Source: Rhynochetos jubatus (taxonomy: Eukaryota > Chordata > Aves > Eurypygiformes > Rhynochetidae). From it: 64,000 bases of DNA. Of the stretch, positions 12,831 to 25,325 are shown in pieces. The stretch lies in the NCBI GenBank assembly GCA_027574665.1, contig CM050650.1, positions 54,605,304 to 54,669,303 on the forward strand, in the 5' to 3' direction. How positions within the stretch are numbered: the stretch's first letter is position 1; the number at the start of each line of letters is the position of its first letter. The position numbers and the translations under genes are program-made. The notes beneath the pieces are model-generated. The model had not been told where the DNA came from. It was given only the letters and a program-made list of their open reading frames with translations, and ran no database searches.

Positions 12831-15076
12831 TGGCAATGCTGATTCGTCATTGTTATCACATTTCTCAAGCAGGAGACAGGAGAGGTTTTGTGCTAGGCAA
12901 AACTCTTGGGTTGATTCCTGCCTGCACTAAAGCATATTGCTGCACCTGTATGTCCCAACTCCCTGTTGCCCTGGGGGAGGACTGTTCTTGCTCCCCTCAT
13001 CACCATGGCTTGTGTCTGGTAGGTGCTGGTGACTCCAGGATTGGGAAATTTGGTAGGTGTTTGTGGGAAGTCATGGGGATACACAAGAGGCCGTCTCGCT
13101 GTGCAAGAGCTGCAGGGATAGGCAGCCATCCCTGACATCCGTATGTTGTGCAGGCGAAGCCACAGAGCAATCCTAGAGCCTACGGAGCTGGGATGACAGT
13201 GCAGGCACGGCGCTCCAGCCTGAGGAGCTGACTGCAGGGCACTGGAGTACATCCACAAGACGGTGCTTCAAGAGCAATCCAACAGCTGGCTGTTGTTTCT
13301 CCAGTTCAAATATTAGACTGAACAGCAAGGGGTGCTTTTGCAACCCTTACATTATCATCACTTGTCCTTTTGGACAGACCGAAAATGGAAAGAGAATTTC
13401 AAATTTGTTTTTGTAATAAATGCTTCAGGGCTCTGCGAGCTGATTCTCAGTGGGTGGAAACAGGTAGCAGTGCAGAAAATAATCTCTTGCTGCTAAACTG
13501 AAAACAAGTAAATGTAGATGTGGAGTATAAAGGGTTTCTGGCAAATGTAGACCTGGTACCTGCGATAGAAATGGTGGCACAGCAGAGCAGAGCTGAACTC
13601 CATCCACGCAGGTGTGCCGCCTCTGACAGAAGCCCAGTATCAGCAAATTCATCTGCAGAAAGCAAACAGAATAGTCCCTACTTCAGTTCGTGTGTGGGCT
13701 AATAAGACTGAAGGGGGGAATTATGCGATTCAGGCACAATATGGAGCTGCCTGACAGATTGCAGACAGATGTAAGCTTGCTTTGCCTGTGCTTTGCTCCG
13801 ACTGAAGCTCAGCTAATATATTCTGTTTCTCTGTCAGGCTCATTGCATCAAGATCAGTATTGTGCTGATAATGCAGTCACGTGGCTTCTGCATCTGAACT
13901 GGCTTGCTTCCTACCAGCTTGAAGCAAACTTGCATCTGTCTTCAAAATTTGATGTAGACGTAACCTTATAACAGGCCAGCACTTCTCAGCCTGCATAACG
14001 CGGAGCTGGGACATGCTCAAAGCAGGAGGGAAGGGATCAGAGGTTGTCTCAAACTCTTTGAAGTAGAAGGGATTTGAAGATATCTGGTAGTACATAGGCA
14101 ACCTGTAAGGGGTTACAGAGAGTGGGAGCAGATGGTAGCTTGATTGGCAGGTGGAGATGCTCAGCATCAAAGTATACTAAACTAACTGGGTCCCTGGAAG
14201 CAGAAAATTGAACAGTGTATGTTTTTCACAGGGGCTTGTTACTGTGACTGTTCCCTGACCAGCACACTACACACCCGTGTATGACTGTCCCTCTCTGTTG
14301 CTGTTATGTGTTCCCTACTTGTTATACAGAGCAACCAAGCAATTTGATTACTGCCATGCTGATACGGATGCTTTGAGATCTCTCATTTGGATACAAGATG
14401 TCATTTTGTCATAAAAATGGGGATATTGATAACTCCATATATTATACTGATTGTAAGTTGGAGTATAGCGGGGACCAATGAGATGGCTAGAGAATGTCAG
14501 AAAGAATATGCCTACTTACTTCTGAGCAGGAGAAAACGTAACTCTTTCATTTAAAGTATTAATCAATATTCCTATATGCACCCACAGTTAACTCTTAAGT
14601 GCTTTTTTACTTTAAATTTGAAACTTCAGGTGGGAGCTCTTTGTCTTAAACTTTATTTTTTTAAAAAAACTGAAACAGAGAGCAAGATTCTAATGTTCTT
14701 TCATGCTCTAAGTGCCCTATTCCACTATAAGCCCCATCTGTTTTATGTTTGGAAGAACTACCTGTATAGCACCATTACCAAAAAGACAAAAAATATTGGG
14801 CAGACTAAAATTTCCCCTTTTTTCCAAACAGTACACACCATTCCTATAAAATACAAACGGATTTTTCCGCATTAGTCTTGTCCCATTATGTAAACGTATT
14901 TTTTTTTCCTGTACAATGGAGATGCTTTGCTAAGCTTAAACAGATTTTATTCGGTGTAAAAATGTGTATTTCTGCCTCTTCCAGCTAATTTTCCACAGAA
15001 AAGGGTGTGATAAGTGCAAACATTCATAATCCTAACAATTGATGGAAATGAAAACAGCAATTCTTGCGACAATAAA

Positions 15077-15080
<4 letters not shown>

Positions 15081-15129
<49 letters not shown>
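15081..15129 (+). repeat. (TG)24.5 microsatellite
   Basis: An uninterrupted TG dinucleotide tract of 49 bases. A pure tract of this length is usually polymorphic. The purine-pyrimidine alternation can adopt Z-DNA. The histidine/threonine-repeat frame read from the opposite strand is a consequence of the repeat and not a gene. Confidence 0.99.
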
Positions 15130-15132
<3 letters not shown>

Positions 15133-16204
15133 ACTCAACCACCAGTGAGAACATTAAATTATTCACATGAATTTCTATAGTAACAAAGATGGACGCAATT
15201 TGGCAACCATTTTATTTTTATAATGTGAAGTTGCAAATGTAGTTATTTATGAGGCCCTATATTTAATCTTGTGTTTAATTTGCCACTTACCTTTTAAAAT
15301 AAGTATCTTCCATGCCTCATAAAGCTTGTACACAACTGAGCTTTCTCCAGGGCCTTCACTCCTTAACCCAATGCCCCTGCTCTGCGCTGGTTTCCACTGT
15401 GGCTGGATTGGTTCCTATGCCTTCTGCTCTTCGGAGATTTCTGGTGTAGAGTTGCTGAGTGTTTTTACCTCCAGGTGACACTCGTAACCTAATGTGTTGC
15501 TTAACCTGAAGGACCTTTTCTATAAATAAAAGGCTGTTGTGTATCAGACTTCCATGAAGTGAACACAGGTGGTTTGGGACTAAGGAGAGCATGCAGGTAG
15601 TGTAAGTCTCGGGTGCTCTGCCAGATTGCTTATTACGTTAAACTTTTTTCTTATTTCAATTCTTATGAAACTCTTGAAGATAAAGATCTGCCTTGAGATA
15701 ACGTCTCTGAAAACCCAAAAGGACTTCTGAAGACTCTGATGATTTTGCATGTGATTTATAAAGCAAAAACTTGCTTTTCATTTTTGTTTTAATTTCCTCA
15801 GGCCCTTGTTGTGGTGTCTCAAGCATAGTAGTGCGAATTTATGGTTTCAAGACTTCAAAACCACAGCGTAATTAACAGTGTTTACTAACCAGCTGAACGA
15901 GTCACTTGCCACCTGAATACTGGAATGATTTTTTTTCCACTTCAGAGAAAGAGTGAAGGGTCCATAGTTCTGTCACACAGAATTTTTATCAGCCAGTAAA
16001 TGGAAAGAAAGCCCCGCGCGTTGCAGCAAAACAGGCTGCAGCAGCAGCATTCACTATGCTGAAGATACATTCCTGCTTCTCCCTAGGAAGCTGCCATCTA
16101 CAGCCAGATGCCTTTCTGAGCGGCAAGAGATGGATGTTCTAGAGAAACACATTTAAACTTTTAATAATCTTATGTCGAGCCCACAGTAAAAGCAGCAGAT
16201 TTAT

Positions 16205-16640
16205 CCCCTATTACTTCAGTGAAGTACTCCACTCCCTTCACGGTGGATACTCCAGTGTTTAACTACCACTAACCCTTAGAAAGGTTTTCCTAAAGATCAT
16301 CTTCAGTCTCTCATGCTATAGCACAAACCAGTTACGTTTTTCCCCTGTCTTCAGTCACATGGAAATTAATTCATTCAGGTTATTTTGCAATAATGTTTTA
16401 AATCTTGAAAGACTTCTCACATCCCCCATTTTCTAGACTTACCAACCCCATTTTCCCTTTTCTTTTTTCTTATAACTTCTTCTCTTGCCTTCCCTAGATT
16501 TACTCCAGATGATCATCTCTCCTAAAGCATGTGATGTGCTCAGGTGAACGCAGTACTTCAGCTGAGCGCTTATATACACCACCCCTGGCTCTGTGAGACT
16601 GCCTTTTCCTTGAGATATTCAGCTCTGAAGCTACGTCAAT
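16205..16640 (-). mobile_element. Degenerate CR1-type LINE relic
   Basis: Read on the + strand, the landmarks follow the order seen in antisense old amniote CR1 copies: tccagtgtttaactacca, then aggttttcctaa, then cttgaaagacttctcacatc, then tctagacttaccaacccc, then cagtacttcagctgagcg. These correspond to the C-terminal RT region and 3' end in reverse. No frame is open. Homology was judged by eye and the edges are approximate. Confidence 0.62.
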
Positions 16641-19600
16641 AAAATGCATACCTTCATGGCATAATATAGACTACATAACAAAATGTATGTAAGACAGCAA
16701 AGCAAGGTTCTGTGGGAATCTTCTTTGTAGGGTTTTTTTGGTGACTTTTTTTAAGGGAGTGTAGATACACTGCTGAGATCTTCCAGTTAAACAAAAATAT
16801 CCGTAACTGGTGAGATGCATGGGAATGGATGATGTGGCTAGAAAAGGTGAGAGGTACAAACTGGCTTTGACGAAAAACTGGTACTGAGCAAAACGTGGCT
16901 GCATGTGGGAAGAGTTATAATGCATTTTGTAAGACCCTGGGGTAGGTATAAGGAGGTAGAATCATATGTGGAAATGGAAATGAAGCTAATTAAAGGACTT
17001 TGAGAATTGATCTGCCTTCTTATTTCGTACTCTACCCTGTCAGAGGACTTCTGGTGATTACACCCTACAGCATGAAGAATTAAATCCTGTAGTCTTATTC
17101 TAAACAAAACTAAATCAGGTATCAGTGCGCTGGCTGTATTTTCTGTCCTTTCTTCAAAGTGGGAATGTCTAAATATTCAGGACCCCAGCCTCAGCTGCTG
17201 GAAAACAGCAGAGCAGAGGTGTAGAGAATAAGCCTTACGTGGCCTTGCAGCGAATGTTTACTCCTTGAGCCATGTTTCAGAATAAGTGGAGATCCCCGTG
17301 GGTTCAAATGCTTCCTTGCACTTCGTTTGGATGTATTGCTAAGAGGTTCTAAACTCAAGCTTTCTGAGTCCACGTCAGGAGGGCAGATTCCTGTCTCTGT
17401 CACTGAACACTTGCAAAGAACCAGTAAATCTCAAGTGCTTCACCTCTTCTTAGAAAAGGGAGTGAAATTTGAGCAATTAAACAAGTGACCAGAGAGGGAG
17501 AAAGAGATAATGGTGTTCACAAAGGGAAAAGCAAGATGTAGTCATTTTGCTTTCTCTGTTTTCTTTAATGTAAAGCTATTTGTGGAACAGGGAAACGTAG
17601 TCTAGAGGGACAGACTCTGAGGCAGCAATAGTTTGCCCGAAAGGAATCCACTGCTTGCTTTCCCCAGTTCTCTCATGCTTTCCTGACAGTTCACAGATTA
17701 TTTCACTGCCATAAGAAATGGGTCAACTCGGCAGCACTGTAGCATATGGGTCATCTCAGCAGCACTGTAGCAAACGCAGCAGAGCAGAGAAGGGACTCGG
17801 GTTTCTGAACCTTCTCAGCTCCCTCTGGGCACTAACAAGCAGCCACCTTTTCTCCTGACACACCTCGGTACCCACAGCTTTGGGGCAGCGGTGGTTAGAG
17901 TGGCTAGTGCTAAAGGGATTGATCCCTCTCTGTGTTGAAATATCTCACAGATCAGGAACTCATACTGATTTTACCCCAGCTGGCTATACTCCCCTTTGAT
18001 TCACATTTGAGTTAGACTTTTTTTACCTTCTCAAAATGGAAGCTTTAGTTGTCCTTGTGCTACGTCTCATAGCGGTTGCAACACATTGTAATTAGATGAC
18101 CTCAGGCAAAAACGGAGTCTTACAGTAAGTTGGCATTGTTACTGGCCGCCAGTCTACTGCCCCGCTGCTTCTCATCCCTTGCATTGACTCCAAAAAACGG
18201 AGTTTCACAAAAGATCAAAGTGGTTTTGTGTTTCAAGGGTATGCCAAAGAGGTTTATGTAGACTTCTACCTACTGCCCTACAATATTTGTCTTTATTGCA
18301 CATATCCAGTAGGCATATAGCACAGCAGCCATTAAATGTAATGTTCAATACATATGGCCAAAGGAAGTGTGTTTAGAAAGCATGGCTAATAGTGTAGGGA
18401 CAAATTCTAATTTGTTTCCCACAGATATCAAGGCTGACAGACTGTTGGTTGCATGATCATTAGCTAAAGTGGGCTCCACAGCAGTGCTTGAGGCAAAATA
18501 ATAATACTACGGTGGCAGATGCAGCAGGGACAGCACAAGTCAGCAGCACCAGTTTGTAATTCTTTTGCTTATTAGCAGAACATTCAGATTCCGGCCAGAA
18601 TCTTTAGGTTGGCGTGTTTTTTCTTAATTTTTTTTTCTTTTAGAATTCTTCCTGCCTTCAGGTCTTACTGCTTTATTGACATCAATTTTTCAAAGCAATA
18701 CCCAGAGACTATAAATTCCATTTTCTTTGAACAAGCATATGGGTAAGGGAAGTTCTTTGTGCCTTAGGAGAGGCTGTTTGTTTTCTAACGGTGTGCAGTG
18801 TTCGGGTTCCTAATTACCACTGCATTTTAAAAATAATTTGTGCATGTTTATTATTAGTACTCAAAAATTATGATGTATAAATCTGTGTCCTAATACTTTC
18901 CCCTAGGACTGGAACACAAAATTACACCACAAACCTGCCCGTAAATGTAAACCACCCTGCTCTTTATCATCTTCCTACTTGATAGCCCAAAAAAGAGAGG
19001 AGGATAACAAGGATTTAAATACATTCTTCATAATCTGTGTTTCTTACACCAACTCCGGTAGCAGTAATAGATTTTATAGGTTTGCTCAGTGTCAACCAAA
19101 TGTAAAGCCATCGATGCAGAGTTGCGTTTGGTCCCTGAGGGACACATCCACGAAGAACCGTGAAGTCGTATTTCATAATGGAATATCTGCAACGTATGGT
19201 TCAAGTTTCACAGGCATGACAAGTTATTACAGTTCAATTCTATTTTTAGTTCAGCTCCCAACTGAAATCAGCCACTTCTCCACGTTATTCTAAATTTCTT
19301 TAGCTGCAGTCTGGTTTCCCGCTGCCTTCTCAAGCGTGAGTCGTTTCAGCAGCACCGCTGTGACCATCTCAGTGTGGTGCTGCTCTGCGGGGGACTTTAA
19401 GACACCCTTCATAACGTGGTTGAAATAGGACTCCCAAAAAAACTATTCCAGGAGGTGGGGGTGTGCGTTTCAGTCAGACTTTCCCTTCAACACAACAACT
19501 AGCCAAGGCGTTAGGAGGTACCTGATTTTTTTTGCTACTACATACAGCTCATAGATGTTGAGAAATTTTCCCCACTTTTCTCTTTTAGGAATGTGTCAGA

Positions 19601-20796
19601 AGTCCTTTCTCTTCTGCTATTAACCATGGTGCCTGCAGTCTGGTCTAAAAGGGCTTGATCACACCAAAAAAACCTCCAAAAACAAGTGCTAGACTGCTCT
19701 GATTTTAAAGTGATGTTGACAGAAGTGACTAAATAATGCTCCTTAATTACAGGACTTCTCCAAGCACTTGCAATTACTCTTAAGATGTATTATTAGAAAT
19801 TTTTCATCACTCACATTTATAGTTCTGTTTTTAAAGTTTCTGGGCAATAGCAAGGTGTCAGCTATTTAGGCTGATAAGTCATATGGCACCCAGCCTCCAC
19901 CTCCCCCAGTCTCATTACACCTTCAGTTCTGGGGTCCCACATGTCAGCAGACGAATTTAGAACTGGGCCTGGAGGAAGTCTTTGGGATGTGAGCACACAT
20001 TTCGACACTGCGCGCGACAGGGATGGATACCTACCTGCTACCCTGAATTCAGTAACGCGTGAGCATTTCTAACAAGAGTAATTACTAACACTCATGCAAA
20101 GCTCATTAACCACGGATACGTGCATATGCAGCTTCATAAGAAATGAAGTGTAAACACTGCTGTCAATCAACATTTTAATCGCCCACATGTCTGTGGAAAG
20201 CCAATTCTAGATGATATATACATGCTAAAAGTGAATTCACCCTGAAATTTCGGCATTGCGTTGTGAAAGTGTTTGCAGTACTGACCCGTCTCCACCTGGA
20301 TTCTTTTAAAACACTCTGGAGCTTTATCACTGCTATGAATTTTTTTCTGATTCTAAAATTGGTCTTGTAATAATGGAAACATGAAATTTGCTGACAGATT
20401 TCCCAGTGAGCTCGGATGGGCTGAAGTTGCTATTTTAAGCACCCTTGTGAGAAAAATGGTTGGTAGTATATGCACTGAGCCCTGATTCAGCAAGAATGAG
20501 TGCAGGATCCCTGCTTCATGTTCAGGCTACAAGAAACACTGAAGAGGAACTCTGCTTAAATGAATAGATAGAAACATTGCAAGATGTTTGGAAAAGACAA
20601 TTACTAACTCTGTTAGTAACAGAGACCTGACAATTACTCAAGAGTCCAGATGTAGTCAGAGCCTTAGCTGATGAAAATGGGCAGAAATTTGGTGAATTCA
20701 AGAGGATTATAATGATTTTACACTTACTCAGGATTTGATCTGATATCTGAATGTGAATTTATTTTAACCACAATTTAATCACAACTGCCGTTGGTT
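16641..20796. other. Intergenic DNA, no gene recognised
   Basis: No exon or RNA gene was recognised; the longest frame is 104 codons (18979-19293) without family resemblance. It includes a diverged 28-bp tandem duplication (17720-17775) and a CpG-retaining non-coding stretch (19981-20340), both described separately. Confidence 0.55.
17720..17775. repeat. Diverged 28-bp tandem duplication
   Basis: Two adjacent 28-bp units (17720-17747 and 17748-17775) both begin gggtca and share the core cagcactgtagca. They differ at a handful of positions, so the duplication is not recent. Confidence 0.8.
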
Positions 20797-21080
20797 GAAT
20801 CATAGAATCACAGACTGGTTTGGGTTGGAAGGGACCTTAAAGACCATCTAGTTCCACCCACCAGCCATGGGCAGGGACACCCTCCACTAGACCAGGTTGC
20901 TCACAGCCTCATCCAGCCTGGCCTTGAACACTGCCAGGGATGGGGCACCCACAGCTTCTCTGGGCAAACTGTGCCAGTGCCTCACCACCCTCTCCGGGAA
21001 GAACTTCTTCCTGATATCCAATCTAAATCTCCCCGCTTTCAGTTTAAACCCGTTACCCCTTGTCCTGTCACTACAGGACA
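20797..21080 (-). mobile_element. CR1 LINE 3' end, antisense
   Basis: The + strand starts with the reverse complement of the CR1 3' terminus (gaatcatagaatcacag, then ggttggaagggacc). On the - strand the frame ending near 20887 reads [14 protein letters not shown], then [20 protein letters not shown], which is the C-terminal end of CR1 ORF2. This is one of the better preserved copies in the window and keeps an open frame of about 64 codons, but it is 5'-truncated near 21080 and cannot be mobile. Confidence 0.93.
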
Positions 21081-24000
21081 ATACCCTTATACCTCATTCT
21101 GCAACAAAGACAAAACTGTTTTCCATCTCTGTATGATGAACTTGCACGAAGTGGGAGAGCAGTGGAACCGGCAGTTGAACAGGCAGTCTGAACATGGCGG
21201 GATAGCTGGCTTTGACAACCTAAGCCTATGGCAGATGAGACACCTCTGAAAAAGATATGATTTTTGTTTTTTTTTTTAATTTAGTAAGTCAACTGCACCT
21301 GGAAGTTTAAATTGATTTTGAGGGTGATCATCCAGATTAGCTTCCTAAAATGGTCTGGGAAGGGGAGGAGGTTTTAAAAATGGTTAATAGTAGTAATAGT
21401 TACTGTGCTGTTGAAATCTGAAGCGTACTGAGCTGAATTAGTTTCATATTTCTTTTCAGTCGAGGCTGGATTTAGCTGGAGATTATCTCCTGGCATGAGC
21501 ATGAAGCTAAACATGATTCAGAAAGACATTCTCTATAATAACTTCAGTGGTTTTGTGCTTACTTAATTTTATTTTGTCAAGATCAAATTAAGCCAATTCT
21601 AGTCCATTAGGAAGGTGTGTGCACAACAAGCCTGGGGACGTGGAAGGGGGAACCAGCCCTTGGACTACGTGGATGCCCGCCCTGACAGCTTTCATAGTCT
21701 TCCTGGCGGGGATGGAAAGAATGATGTAGCACAGTAGATTTTATCTGTGTGTGATACTTAGTGTTATTAAAAGGGAATTTCAGGGTGTGGAATTAACCCT
21801 CAAAGGTCTGTGTACTTGCCTGCATATGTCATGTAAAACATGTTATGTAAATACATTCAGCATTCCCTGGGGAGTCTGTCCTTTTCTCCTCTTGTATAAT
21901 TGCCTTGATCCACCAGTGATCTCCCCAGCGCTATTGCAAATGGAGAAGCTTAGGCCCTCTCCACCACCCACACTTTCCTCTGGACCTTCAGCATCTTCCT
22001 GCTACTTTTGTCTCGTAATGTTCCTGGTTAACTGCTAGTTACTCCCAAATCCGCTCTTACACAGAAGCTGTATACCACTTACGCCTCAGTATTTCATGAT
22101 CTAAAGGAGGGAAGGAGTGCTTTTCAGCATGCAGCCTTCATGGAAAACAAGAGTAATCTGGGATGGAAGAGCTTAAAATGAGCAACATCCAGTCTGAGAC
22201 AGGGCTTGAGTTTGGGTTTGGTTTTTTTCATTAACAGCGGTGTATTTTACAACTTGGGGTACCTCACATGAATGAAGTCTCCTGCGTTTAAAAGAACAAA
22301 ACCAATGTGTGGATAATACTCTGCAGCTTTAGTACAGAATAAATGAGTTTATCCTGAAAGGGTGTTTGGAAAGAAGAGGAAGAGGCAGGGTTTAGTTCTT
22401 TACCTCACTGAGTTTTTCATGCAGTAAAACTGCCATGCCTGGTCTCTCTGGCAAATTTATCACAAGCCCATTATTTGCTCCAAAGTAAAGAAAACATCTT
22501 TTTTCCTTGGGAAGTGTTAAAGACAAAGCCCTAGTCTCCCTTTCCAAGCCCGCCTGCCTTTCTGGGCAGCCTGCCCGCAGTTCAGGGTCCCTGTTTATTC
22601 CAAGGAGGGCAAAAAAGCGCAAAAGGCTTTTCTGACATCCGCAGCTTTCCAGGCATTGGAGGCCAGGCAGCACCTGAGTGAGGGAGGACGTGGGAGCCAT
22701 GGTGCAGGGTCACTGCTGAGCCCACCTCCCACAGCTGGCAGAGGGGGTCCCTAGGGCAGCAGCAGGCAGAGAGTCACACCAGCCACAGGGAAAGCGTGGG
22801 AACAGAAAGCACCCCTGCCCACCTGTGTAAATGGGTCCTGTTGGAAAACATATCTTGTGCCCTGTCTTTAACAGCGCAGAAGAGCCTGGTGTTTCCCTGC
22901 GGTTACCTCGGGAATCATCCCTCTCCAGACTTTGTCTGGGCAGTACAAGTCCACGCAGCCTGTCTTGAAGGCTGTGGCTTACCATCTTGACTGGCTCCTA
23001 ACTATAGGTTTGACTCCGCATGTTGCCTTGCCTGTCAGAAAGTAAAAATCAAGCCTCCATTCCTTTGTGGGTTATCCTTTTTTTTTTTGATCTCTGGAAA
23101 CTGTAGCCCTGAACTGTATTTTCAGTAATTGCAAGATTTATTTTTGTGCGGCTGTACATTAATCGCATTGGAATGGAAGGAAAGCAAAAATAGAGAGGGA
23201 AGTGCACAACCATTGAACAGGAAGAATAAAATCAGAACAGTCATATCTAATTTTCTAAGACTCTTGAAAACAATGGTGCAGCCTGCGAAGGAAAAAAAAG
23301 TAGAAAGAGGAAAAAAGTACATAAAAGCAAGTCAAAACTGCATGAAAAGGCATGACGTTCCTTTAAAAAGCTACGTGTAATCACCAGGGTACCTGACTAA
23401 CTGGTACATAACATGTTCGTCTAAGCATAGTAACTCTCCCACCGAGAGAAACACCGTGAGCCGAACAAGAATATACATGCTTTGGAAATACTTTTTCAGA
23501 ATCGTGATGCTTGTTCCATTAGTCAACCCAGTGTACTTTCAACGGGTAGAAGACTGTTCAGCCTTAAATGAAACAGTCACACAGAAAATACAGAGAGAAA
23601 CTGGGGAGCTTAATTTTAGAAAATTAAACTTCTGCAGAGAAGAAAACATAAGGACAAGATATGATCCTGTTGGGGCTCTGCCTTAAGGTCCTCCAAATGC
23701 TACTGCAGTCCAAGCCGCAGAAATGCCCACTGTTTATTAAGCAAAGATAAAACTTCAATAATCCTGTGGAGGAAAGAAGCAGAAAGAATGAAGAAAGGAC
23801 TGAAAGCTGTAGCACTCTTACAAAGATTAAGTTTTCGAATCTTTCTAAATGTCTTTGACCCTGTTATGCCTGACTTACTGCTGCCTTTGTCTTTTCTGCA
23901 AATGAAGTCCATTTTTCTGAATAATATTTTCTTGTCTTTGAGGTAAAAAAATACATCAACAACATAAAAGCCAGCCATGAGGAAAAAAGGATTCCCTGTA

Positions 24001-25159
24001 AAGACCCTGATTTTTTGCTCCACTGATGGTCAGTGCCATCTTGAAGAAGGGTGAGGGCAGAAGGGCAAGATCTTTGGCCCGATGTCTCTGAGAGAGGCTG
24101 AAATCACCTGCTCCCTCCATCCTGCCGCACCAGCAGGACCCTTTGCCACGTCGAGTGTGGGGAAAGCAGATAAATCCTCTGAAGCCCCTGTTGCTTCACT
24201 CCAGCCCTGTGCGGTCACAGGGGTGGCATTGTACATGGGGCTGCCGGGCTGGGCAACAACGAGGGGCAGCGGGAGCATCTGGCACCACGACCTACTCAGG
24301 GCTTCGGTTGTGCTGAACAGGACTGGCTCCGCTCCAAAACCGCAAACTGAGCAAAATTTCCAATCCCTTTCTGAATAAAATTGAATGCGTTGTTGATGGG
24401 GCCTGAAATATTGATGAACCATCAAGATTTTTGTTTCCTGCACTCTGATTGATTTCTGGTGCCCAGTAAATGTAAGAAAAGCCCTACAGATGTGAAATGG
24501 TTCCCAACTAAACAAATGGGGAGAAAAAAAATATCTCAAAAGGACAATCAATAAAGGCTTGATACTTCCTTGACCTAGCTGGCTATAAAGGCTAAATTTG
24601 CTCCAAATCAAACTTGTTTCGTTATTAACGAGAGCAGATGAAGTGGATTTGAGATGTGAACAAGTGTTACAGAAATACAAACATCTAAACATCTCTTTCC
24701 AGTGGTTGTCAGAGGTCGTGGCGTGCAAGGGAAGATGTGCGTGACTGACACCAAAGGCTCACCAAGGGGTCGTACTGCCACAAACGGAGGAGTTGTGATG
24801 AACTCACCCACCGAAAAAAGCTGTGAACCTGTATTTACCCTAAAGCTGTTCTTGAGCTGTGGTCTCGGTTATAGATTTCAGCAAATGTTAAGTGTTCAAG
24901 AAAGGAAAGAGCAACGATTTCAAATATTTTACTGGCTCTTGGACTAGGCAGCTTGTTTGACTCTACATGGTACTTGCTGCTGGTGAGGCCTCAAACAGGT
25001 AGGATGTCCCCAGTGAAACATGGGGACAAAACTGTAGCTATTGAAGAACACATTGATGGTTTTGATCCTTTCTTCGGCTGAGACGCGCGTTGACATATTT
25101 GAATGCATTTGGGTTTTGACGTTGTTTTAGAATACCTTGACGATATGGTGGGGTTTTTT
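21081..25159. other. Intergenic DNA, no gene recognised
   Basis: No recognised coding exon. It contains a - strand open frame of 232 codons (24030-24728), the longest in the window outside the CpG island. Its product resembles nothing I know and the flanks lack obvious promoter or coding signatures, so it is reported as an observation and not as a gene. Confidence 0.5.
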
Positions 25160-25325
25160 TTGTGTGGAATCACAGAAAAGAGGATCTGGGAAGCAGGGAG
25201 GCACCTCATCCATCTCTGTCCTGTTCTTAAATAGCCACAAAGGGAGATGCTCCACTTCTTCGGGGCAATCAATTTGAGTGCCTCATTACCCTTACCAATT
25301 TCATAGTGAATCTTGTATCCAAGTA
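25160..25325 (-). mobile_element. Short decayed CR1 3' relic
   Basis: The + strand runs ggaatcacagaaaagaggat, then catccatctctgtcctgttc, then gatgctccacttcttcgggg, then gagtgcctcattacccttac. The order and spacing match the antisense CR1 3' end (terminus, then the block normally reading like ctccacaacctctctgggca, then the block describing a lone cell of the ORF2 C terminus). Divergence is high and the call is by eye. Confidence 0.5.

Larger units (their letters stand above)
10621..16204. other. Intergenic DNA, no gene recognised
   Basis: No coding exon was recognised. The stretch contains a T16 run (12041-12056), a GC-rich low-complexity pocket (about 12400-12830) that opens long frames on both strands, and the (TG)n microsatellite at 15081-15129. 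The overlapping frames of 60-120 codons around 12000-13260 reflect few AT-rich stops rather than coding selection. Confidence 0.55.

Noticed and set aside
14947..15138. His/Thr-repeat open frame on the - strand
   Set aside because: It is a translation of the (TG)n microsatellite.
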